A DNA stretch of 5,065 bases from Candidatus Zhuqueibacterota bacterium (GTDB taxonomy: Bacteria > KSB1 > UBA2214). The position numbers and the translations under genes were made by a program. Shown here one piece after another: positions 1 to 5,065 of this stretch. The notes below the pieces were generated by a model. That model was not told the origin of the DNA, did not search any database, and saw only the letters and a list, made by a program, of their open reading frames with translations. Location of the stretch: positions 1 to 5,065 of the forward strand of contig JAKJDB010000246.1 in the NCBI GenBank assembly GCA_022706175.1, given 5' to 3'. Each line of letters starts with the position of its first letter. Within the stretch, counting starts at the first letter, position 1.

Positions 1-1
1 C

Positions 2-1636
2 CAGGAGACCGATCACACCCGCCAGGCGGAGATCCTCGCCGAGTCCCATGTGCCGGACCTGTTCAATGTGCGGAAAATCTATCTGATGGATTATCCGGTG
101 GTCCGGACCGTCAGCGTTTCCGGCGTCACCAAACCCCAGGCCAACGAAGCGCTCATCGATCAGATCAATCAGGGTACGCTGATCCTTAATTTTATCGGCC
201 ATGGCAACGACGAACTGTGGACCCACGAACAGGTGCTGTATGCGCCCACGGATTTCCATCGCATTCAGAATCAGAGGCGTTTGCCTTTGTGGGTGGCCGC
301 CACCTGCGAATTCGCCTATTGGGATCAGCCGGACAAGCAGAGTTTTGCGGAACGAATTCAAAACGCAGCCGAACGCGGCGCCATCGCCATGGTCGCCTCA
401 TCCCGGGTGGCTTTCTCCTACGACAATGCCAGCTTTAATTACCAGCTGTTCGACATACTTTTTAATCCCTATGTGGCCGGCGGAAAAATTTTGCGCATCG
501 GCGATGCGGTGATGATCGCTAAAAACAACACCTACAACGATTACAACAGCGAGAAATATGCGGTCCTGGGCGATCCGGCCCTGCGTTTGGGAGCGCCGAC
601 CAGCCGGGCCAAGATCGAGCGGATTACGCCCGACAGTCTGCAGGCGTTGCGCCGGGTGCGTGTGTCCGGCTATATCGAAAAGGATGCAGGCGTCTGGAAC
701 GATTTCAACGGCAAGCTGCTGCTGCGCGTCGTGGACGCCAAGAGACAGCGCATCTATGAGACCTCCGCCGGTCTCAAAGTTTATTATGTGCTGCCGGGCA
801 ACAGCGTGTTTCGCGGCGTGACGGAGATCAACAACGGCCGCTTCAACATGGAATTCATCGTGCCCAAAGACATCTCGTACGGCGGCGAGGACGGCAGGCT
901 CTCCCTGTATTTCTGGAACGACGCATCTGAAGGCACGGGCCACTATGAAAAGTTGCCGGTCGGCGGCACGGCGGTGAACCTTATCGATCACGATGGGCCG
1001 GAGATCGCCATCAAGTTCGGCCAGGAGGATTTCGCCTCCGGCGATTTCACCAAACCGGATCCGCTGCTGAATGTGGAGATCAGCGATTCTTTGAGCGGCG
1101 TCAATATCGCCGGCGACATCGGCCATCAGATCAGCATGGTCCTGGACGACGATCAGGCGGCTGCCAAGGATATGACGCAGTTTTTCGAGTACCATTCGGG
1201 AAGCTTTACCAGCGGCGTACTGAAATATCAACTCACCGGTCTGACGCAGGGACTGCACACGCTGCAGATCAAGGCCTGGGACAATTCCAACAATTCGAGC
1301 ATGGTGGAAACGGTCTTTCAGGTGGTGGCCGATTCGGTTCTCACCGTGCGCAACTTGCTCAACTATCCCAATCCCATGACCGCTCACACCCAGTTCAGCT
1401 TTGAATTGAGCAACGAGGCCCGGGTGACGCTCAAGATTTTTTCAGTCGCCGGCAGGTTGCTGAAAAAGTTCGAGCCCATGCTCGCAACCGTGGGGTTTAA
1501 CCAAATTTCGGAGAGCTGGGACGGCCGGGATGAGGACGGCGATCTGCTGGCCAACGGCGTTTATCTGTACCGCCTGGAAGCAGTGCGGGAGAATGCCAAA
1601 GTGGAAAAGATCGGCAAAGTGGTGATTGCCAGGTGA
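2..1636 (+). CDS. porU: Type IX secretion system sortase PorU (C25 gingipain-like cysteine peptidase), C-terminal part
   Basis: This is the outer-membrane-associated sortase that removes the C-terminal sorting domain from T9SS cargo proteins and helps attach them to the cell surface. The frame is open to the left edge (first full codon at base 2), and residues upstream of the GTG at 50 (HTRQAEILAE) continue the family pattern, so that GTG is not the true start. The window holds 544 residues of a protein that usually exceeds 1,000. Numbering from base 2, the catalytic His is about residue 67 (NFIGHGNDELW, codon 200-202) and the catalytic Cys about 102 (AATCEFAYWD, codon 305-307). The C25 domain ends with VLGDPALRLG (189-197). 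A beta-rich region with PorU-typical stretches follows (FNGKLLLRVVD, FIVPKDISYGG, LPVGGTAVN, DIGHQISMVLDD, LQIKAWDNSNNSS). The end is a FlgD/T9SS-like immunoglobulin fold (NYPNP at 454-458, WDGRDEDGD, NGVYLYRLEA). Stop is TGA at 1634. Family assignment is from recalled motifs; a non-PorU C25 peptidase is less likely because the post-catalytic region also matches. Confidence 0.93.
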   Translation, partial: QETDHTRQAEILAESHVPDLFNVRKIYLMDYPVVRTVSVSGVTKPQANEALIDQINQGTLILNFIGHGNDELWTHEQVLYAPTDFHRIQNQRRLPLWVAATCEFAYWDQPDKQSFAERIQNAAERGAIAMVASSRVAFSYDNASFNYQLFDILFNPYVAGGKILRIGDAVMIAKNNTYNDYNSEKYAVLGDPALRLGAPTSRAKIERITPDSLQALRRVRVSGYIEKDAGVWNDFNGKLLLRVVDAKRQRIYETSAGLKVYYVLPGNSVFRGVTEINNGRFNMEFIVPKDISYGGEDGRLSLYFWNDASEGTGHYEKLPVGGTAVNLIDHDGPEIAIKFGQEDFASGDFTKPDPLLNVEISDSLSGVNIAGDIGHQISMVLDDDQAAAKDMTQFFEYHSGSFTSGVLKYQLTGLTQGLHTLQIKAWDNSNNSSMVETVFQVVADSVLTVRNLLNYPNPMTAHTQFSFELSNEARVTLKIFSVAGRLLKKFEPMLATVGFNQISESWDGRDEDGDLLANGVYLYRLEAVRENAKVEKIGKVVIAR

Positions 1637-1713
1637 GAGGCTTTTGCCCAGGCGATGCGGTACAACCGATGGATGGGTGAAATGGGGCAAATGCGGCCGG
1701 CGCCGCTGCTCGC
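1637..1713. other. Short intergenic gap between convergent porU and rsmA
   Basis: These 77 bases separate the 3' ends of porU (+) and rsmA (-) and form the only non-coding stretch in the window. Seen here are a GC-rich hairpin near the rsmA stop (listed separately) and a weak distant inverted pair, TTTGCCC at 1643-1649 and GGGCAAA at 1685-1691, with a 35-base loop. There is no good T-tract on either strand and no sign of a small gene. Any transcription ending here would have to serve both converging genes. Confidence 0.6.
1693..1706 (-). terminator. Possible weak hairpin terminator downstream of rsmA
   Basis: GCGGC at 1693-1697 and GCCGC at 1702-1706 form a perfect 5-bp GC stem with a 4-base loop, just beyond the rsmA stop codon. 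Read on the minus strand it is followed only by ATTTGCCCC, so the U-tract of a strong intrinsic terminator is missing. The stem is short and such GC palindromes arise by chance in GC-rich DNA. The call rests mostly on position. Confidence 0.22.
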
Positions 1714-2493
1714 TCAGGTCAAATCGTTCGCCAGCTGAACCCATTCAGCGACGGTAAGGTCTTCGGGCCTGCGCGTCAGATCCCAGCGGGATATTTTTTC
1801 CACCTCAAATGTTTTTAACGTGGAACGCAGCATCTTTCTGCGCTGATTGAAGGCTGTGCGCACCAGCCGGCGGAACAGCGCATCCTCTTTGATCGTCGAC
1901 GCAGCGGTCTTGTCAAACGTCCAGCGCACCAGGCAGGAATCCACGCGGGGTTTTGGACGGAACACCGCAGCGGGCACCGACCGCAGCAACTCCACCCGCG
2001 CATAGGCCTGGCTGAACACCGCAAGGATACCGTACTCTTTGCTGTTCGGTTCAGCGACGATGCGCTGCCCCACCTCTTTTTGCATCAACAGCGTCATGTC
2101 CCGTATAGGGCCGGGATGATCCAGCACATGAAAGATGATCGGTGTGGTGATATAGTAGGGGATGTTGCCGATCACCCGGGCGGCCTCTGTGCCGCACAGC
2201 GCGATCAGATCGGTCTTTAAAATGTCGGCCTGGATGATCTCCACATTGCCGGCGCCGCTGAAGGTGCGCTGCAGCTGAGCGGCCAGGTCCTGATCGATCT
2301 CGATGGCCCACAGTTTGCGCACCAGCGGCTGAATCCGCTCGGTGAGCAATCCGGTGCCCGGACCGATTTCAATCACCGCGTCCTCCGCCCGCAGGTCCAA
2401 CGCCTCCACCAGCCGGCTCAGCTGATTGGGATCGATGAGAAAATTCTGCCCCAGGCTTTTTTTGGCATGATGCAAAGAGCGATGCACGGTCAC
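1714..2493 (-). CDS. rsmA: 16S rRNA (adenine(1518)-N6/adenine(1519)-N6)-dimethyltransferase RsmA (KsgA)
   Basis: RsmA uses S-adenosylmethionine to dimethylate two adjacent adenines in the 3'-terminal hairpin of 16S rRNA during late 30S assembly in the cytoplasm. The 259-residue product is near the usual length of about 260-280. In order it shows the N-terminal KKSLGQNFLID (11-21), the SAM-binding EIGPGTGLL (42-50), an acidic ribose-binding strand AIEID (63-67), QADIL (88-92), and the catalytic NIPYYITTP (110-118, the N-[IL]-P-Y-[NY] motif). FRPKPRVDS (178-186) and the C-terminal RTAFNQRRKMLRSTL (212-225) complete the family signature. The start is GTG at 2493, which overlaps the tatD stop as GTGA; a second GTG two codons later (2487) is possible. 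It appears to be the last gene of the metG-tatD-rsmA operon and converges on porU. No key residue is missing. Confidence 0.97.
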   Translation of the reverse strand: MTVHRSLHHAKKSLGQNFLIDPNQLSRLVEALDLRAEDAVIEIGPGTGLLTERIQPLVRKLWAIEIDQDLAAQLQRTFSGAGNVEIIQADILKTDLIALCGTEAARVIGNIPYYITTPIIFHVLDHPGPIRDMTLLMQKEVGQRIVAEPNSKEYGILAVFSQAYARVELLRSVPAAVFRPKPRVDSCLVRWTFDKTAASTIKEDALFRRLVRTAFNQRRKMLRSTLKTFEVEKISRWDLTRRPEDLTVAEWVQLANDLT

Positions 2494-3305
2494 TTGGTTT
2501 CGCCCGCCTCCCCATGGATGTCAGACGGTGGTCGGTTGAAGCCGAACAGCGCGCAGGCGTTTTCACTGGTAGCGCGGGCGATCTCATCGAACGACAGCCC
2601 TTTGAGCTCGGCGATTTTTTGCGCCACATGCTGTACATAGGCCGGCTCATTGCGCCTGCCGCGATGGGGAACCGGCGCCATATAGGGACAATCGGTCTCC
2701 AGCAGCATGCGATGCAGTGGAACGCGTGCCGCCACCTCGGCCATGGCGGCGTTCTTAAACGTCACAACGCCGGTGAAGGAGAGATGAAATCCCAGGGCCA
2801 TCACCTCCTCCGCCATAGACAGATCGCCGGGAAAACAGTGGAACACCCCGCGCCAACGGCTGCGGCTCTTCTCCCGCAACAGGCGCAGGATATCCGCATC
2901 CGCCTCGCGGGTGTGGATGATCAACGGCTTGCCTGTCTCCAGCGACCAATCCAGAAAGGTGCGCAGATAGCGGCGCTGCAGTTCGGCCGGCGACAGGTTA
3001 CGGTAGTAATCCAACCCCACTTCGCCGATCGCCTTGACGCGGGGATGATGCACCAGTTCGTGCAGCTGTTCCAGATCGCCCTCCTGAATCCGGGTTACGT
3101 CATGCGGGTGAACGCCCGCCGCGGCATAGACCGAGGGAAACGTCTCCGCCACGGCGATGTTTCTGCGGCTGGTGGCGAGATCGATGCCGATGGACAGGAT
3201 GATTTTGACCTCTGCCTCGGACGCGCGTTGGATGACCTGCTCGCGATCCGCGTCAAATTGTGAGAAATCCAGATGGGCGTGGGTGTCGACCAGCCACGGC
3301 CTCAT
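2490..3305 (-). CDS. tatD: TatD-family metal-dependent hydrolase (putative deoxyribonuclease, YcfH/YabD type)
   Basis: This is a cytoplasmic TIM-barrel hydrolase of the amidohydrolase-like TatD family, whose members show metal-dependent DNase activity in vitro; the physiological substrate is uncertain. The 271-residue length is typical. All metal-site residues are present: HxH in DTHAHLDF (His9, His11), Glu95 in GEVGLDYY, His131 in IIHTREADAD, His156 in FHCFPGD and Asp205 in LLETDCPYMAP. The GVHPH motif near residue 65 and RRNEPAYV near 217 also fit the family. I chose ATG at 3305 because it forms an ATGA overlap with the metG stop and the product then begins MRPWLVDTHAH, as relatives do. An in-frame GTG at 3323 would add six residues (MRGESE) and a 22-base overlap and has no evident ribosome binding site. 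This is the paralogue group usually found beside metG; the symbol is a family name. Confidence 0.95.
   Translation of the reverse strand: MRPWLVDTHAHLDFSQFDADREQVIQRASEAEVKIILSIGIDLATSRRNIAVAETFPSVYAAAGVHPHDVTRIQEGDLEQLHELVHHPRVKAIGEVGLDYYRNLSPAELQRRYLRTFLDWSLETGKPLIIHTREADADILRLLREKSRSRWRGVFHCFPGDLSMAEEVMALGFHLSFTGVVTFKNAAMAEVAARVPLHRMLLETDCPYMAPVPHRGRRNEPAYVQHVAQKIAELKGLSFDEIARATSENACALFGFNRPPSDIHGEAGETK
2507..2513 (-). promoter_or_regulatory. Candidate ribosome binding site for rsmA
   Basis: Read on the minus strand the bases are GGGGAGG, a good match to the anti-Shine-Dalgarno complement, lying inside the last codons of tatD. The 13-base spacer to the GTG at 2493 is longer than ideal, so it could assist initiation, or rsmA may rely mainly on translational coupling through the GTGA overlap. 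It also encodes tatD residues, so the match may be partly chance. Confidence 0.35.
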
Positions 3306-5065
3306 TTCACTCTCGCCCCGCACTGAACCGGCCGGTCCGGCGTCAGCACGGCCAGCTGCCCGGTTTCGTCCTCGGCCGCCAGCAGCATGCCGTTGGATTC
3401 CAGCCCGCGGATTTTTGCCGGTTGCAGGTTGGCCACCACCACGATGGTCTTGCCGATCAACTGCTCCGGCGCATAGTGTTTGGCGATGCCGGCCACGATC
3501 TGGCGTTTTTCCTCGCCCAGCTGAATCTCCAGGCGCAGCAGTTTGTCCGCTTTTTCCACTTTTTCCGCTTTCAGCACCTGCGCCAGACGCAGCTGCACAC
3601 GGCTGAAATCATCGTAGGAGATTTTCGCCGGCTCAGCGGGCGTTTCTGTGGTCGCGACGGCCGGGATTCGGTTCTTCGAGGCCGCGGCCAGACGGTCGAT
3701 CTCGGGTTGGATCTGTTTGTCTTCGATTTTACTAAACAAGATTTGCTCCTGTCCTAAGCGATGTCCTGGTTTCAATGTCAGACTGCCGGCCTCATCCCAG
3801 GATTGCTCGTGCACGCTGCCGGTGTGGCCGAGCATGGCCCAGGTCTTTTCCGCGGAGAATGGCAGTACCGGCTCCATGAGAACGGCAAGGGTCTGCACGG
3901 CATGCAGGCAAAGGTTGATGGTGGTGGCGCACTGACTGCGATTGGTTTTCAGCGTGGCCCAGGGCTGCTGATCGTTAAAGTATTTGTTGGCGAAACGGGC
4001 GACATCCATCAAAGCGGTGAGGCCGCGGCGCAGCTCATAGCGCTCGAAAAGGTCGCCGATCTCCACCGGCGCTTTTTCCAACACGTGGATCATGGCGCGG
4101 TCCAGATCGTTGAGTTCGCCGGCGGCAGGTACGCCGTTGAATTGCCGCTTGGCAAACGTCAAAGTGCGATTGATCAAATTGCCGAGAATATCCGCGAGTT
4201 CGGAATTGTTGCGCTGTTGAAATTCCGTCCAGGTGAAATCCGCGTCCTTGTTTTCCGGTGCGATGGACGCTAAATAGTAACGCAGCGGATCCGGAGGAAA
4301 TTTCTCCAAATAGTCGCCCAGCCACACGGCATAGTTTCGGCTGGTGGAGAGCTTTTCGCCCTGGAGATTGAGAAACTCATTGGCCGGAATGTCGGCTGGT
4401 AAAATCAGATCTCCATGCGCCATGATCATCGCCGGCCAGATGATGGCGTGAAAGACGATGTTGTCTTTGCCGATAAAATGGACCAGCTTGGTACGGCTGT
4501 CCATCCAATACTCTTTCCATTTATCCGGTTGACCGATGCGCTCCGCCCATTCTTTGGTAGCCGAGATGTAGCCGATGGGCGCCTCGAACCAGACATAGAT
4601 CATCTTATCCTCATACCCGGCTGCCGGCGCTTGAATGCCCCATTTCAGATCGCGCGTCACCGCCCGTTCGCCCAGTCCTTCCTTGAACCAGCCGCGGCAA
4701 TAGTTGAGTACGTTTTCTTTCCAGTCCTTCTTATCCGCCAGCCAGTTTTCCAGCTTGGCCTGAAAATCACCCAGCTTGAAGAAAAGATGCCGGGTGTCTT
4801 TGAGCATCGGCGTGTGGCCGCACACTTTGCAATAGGGTTTGATCAGCTCGGTCTGTTCGAGCGAACTGCCGCATTTTTCACACTGATCGCCGCGCGCACC
4901 CGGCTGCTGGCAGCGCGGACACACGCCTTCCACAAACCGGTCAGCAAGGAATCGGGAGCAGGTCTCGCAGTAGAACTGCTGCACGGTGCGTTCCACCAGA
5001 ACATTTTTATCGTATAGATTCTGAAAAAACGCCTGGCTGGTCTTGTGATGCAGCGGTCTGGAGGT
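3302..5065 (-). CDS. metG: Methionyl-tRNA synthetase with C-terminal tRNA-binding domain, N-terminus beyond the window
   Basis: MetRS is a class I synthetase that charges tRNA-Met and initiator tRNA with methionine. The frame runs open through the right edge. The GTG at 4996 is internal, since the 23 residues before it (starting TSRPLHHKTSQ) match the conserved Rossmann-fold region that follows the HIGH motif, which itself is off the window. Of the 587 residues present, four CxxC pairs (33/36, 49/52, 62/65, 79/82) form the connective-peptide zinc knuckles of the four-pair MetRS class. VWFEAPIGY and HFIGKDNIVFH follow, and the KMSKS loop reads KLSTS (238-242, bases 4340-4354). An alpha-helical anticodon-binding domain spans roughly 290-440. 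After an Ala/Pro/Thr-rich linker, an OB-fold EMAP-II/Trbp111-like domain fills about 480-587 (DFSRVQLRLAQV, AGIAKHY, VVVANLQPAKIRG, SNGMLLAAED). The full protein would be near 700 residues, typical of MetRS with this appended domain. Its TGA overlaps the tatD start by four bases. Confidence 0.97.
   Translation of the reverse strand, partial: TSRPLHHKTSQAFFQNLYDKNVLVERTVQQFYCETCSRFLADRFVEGVCPRCQQPGARGDQCEKCGSSLEQTELIKPYCKVCGHTPMLKDTRHLFFKLGDFQAKLENWLADKKDWKENVLNYCRGWFKEGLGERAVTRDLKWGIQAPAAGYEDKMIYVWFEAPIGYISATKEWAERIGQPDKWKEYWMDSRTKLVHFIGKDNIVFHAIIWPAMIMAHGDLILPADIPANEFLNLQGEKLSTSRNYAVWLGDYLEKFPPDPLRYYLASIAPENKDADFTWTEFQQRNNSELADILGNLINRTLTFAKRQFNGVPAAGELNDLDRAMIHVLEKAPVEIGDLFERYELRRGLTALMDVARFANKYFNDQQPWATLKTNRSQCATTINLCLHAVQTLAVLMEPVLPFSAEKTWAMLGHTGSVHEQSWDEAGSLTLKPGHRLGQEQILFSKIEDKQIQPEIDRLAAASKNRIPAVATTETPAEPAKISYDDFSRVQLRLAQVLKAEKVEKADKLLRLEIQLGEEKRQIVAGIAKHYAPEQLIGKTIVVVANLQPAKIRGLESNGMLLAAEDETGQLAVLTPDRPVQCGARVK

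Noticed and set aside
50..52. GTG at 50 as a start codon for porU
   Set aside because: The frame continues without a stop to the window edge and the upstream residues fit the family, so this is an internal valine in a gene truncated by the window.
398..1387. A 329-codon open frame on the minus strand, antisense to porU
   Set aside because: It lies wholly inside a gene with clear family motifs. Its product is rich in His, Arg, Ile and Ala without recognisable domains, as expected from the reverse complement of a GC-biased coding frame.
1658..1668. Small hairpin CGGT-ACA-ACCG downstream of porU
   Set aside because: A 4-bp stem with no following T-run is expected by chance.
1643..1691. Inverted repeat TTTGCCC / GGGCAAA in the gap between porU and rsmA
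   Set aside because: Only 7 bp per arm with a 35-base loop and no T-tract; too weak to call a bidirectional terminator.
2514..3263. A 249-codon plus-strand open frame antisense to tatD
   Set aside because: tatD is intact with all metal ligands. The antisense product (rich in His, Gln, Arg and Gly) shows no motif or start signal and reflects codon bias of the real gene.
3260..5017. Several plus-strand open frames of about 95 to 200 codons antisense to metG
   Set aside because: They follow one another in the shadow of a well-conserved MetRS frame and have no recognisable domains or convincing starts.
1..5065. A hidden undescribed system, CRISPR array, transposon or RNA gene
   Set aside because: About 98% of the bases lie in four recognised genes with intact motifs. 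I saw no repeats, transposase motifs, tRNA or rRNA structures, or unexplained open space beyond a 77-base gap.

Overview
The window holds four protein genes in two converging groups and almost no non-coding DNA. On the + strand, the left third is the C-terminal part of a type IX secretion system sortase, PorU (gingipain-like C25 cysteine peptidase), cut by the left edge. On the - strand, the other two thirds is a tightly packed housekeeping cluster. Read from right to left it is metG (methionyl-tRNA synthetase, cut at its N-terminus by the right edge), tatD (TatD-family metal-dependent hydrolase) and rsmA/ksgA (16S rRNA adenine dimethyltransferase).

Organism: PorU points to the Bacteroidota or, more broadly, the FCB group (Fibrobacterota-Chlorobiota-Bacteroidota and candidate relatives). 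The MetRS signature KLSTSRN fits the same group, since Bacteroidota MetRS carries a similar KISTSRN version. The DNA is fairly GC-rich, uses GTG starts and has a possible Shine-Dalgarno sequence, which is less typical of mainstream Bacteroidota. The FlgD/T9SS-like tail of PorU resembles proteins from deep FCB candidate phyla such as KSB1 or Calditrichota. This placement is inference; no rRNA or other strong phylogenetic marker is complete here.

Layout: 2-1636 (+) porU, 5'-partial; 1637-1713 short convergent intergenic gap; 1714-2493 (-) rsmA; 2490-3305 (-) tatD; 3302-5065 (-) metG, 5'-partial. The three minus-strand genes are joined by two 4-base stop/start overlaps (ATGA at metG/tatD and GTGA at tatD/rsmA), so they almost certainly share one mRNA and may be translationally coupled. 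The metG-tatD-rsmA order is widespread in bacteria and links tRNA charging to ribosome maturation. PorU acts at the outer membrane, cleaving C-terminal sorting domains from T9SS cargo; it converges on the operon and need not be functionally linked to it.

No mobile element, CRISPR array, RNA gene or clearly undescribed system is visible. All genes keep their expected catalytic residues and I see no frameshift. The points worth a second look are modest: the place of porU next to a translation operon instead of porV, the overlap architecture, and the variant MetRS signature loop.
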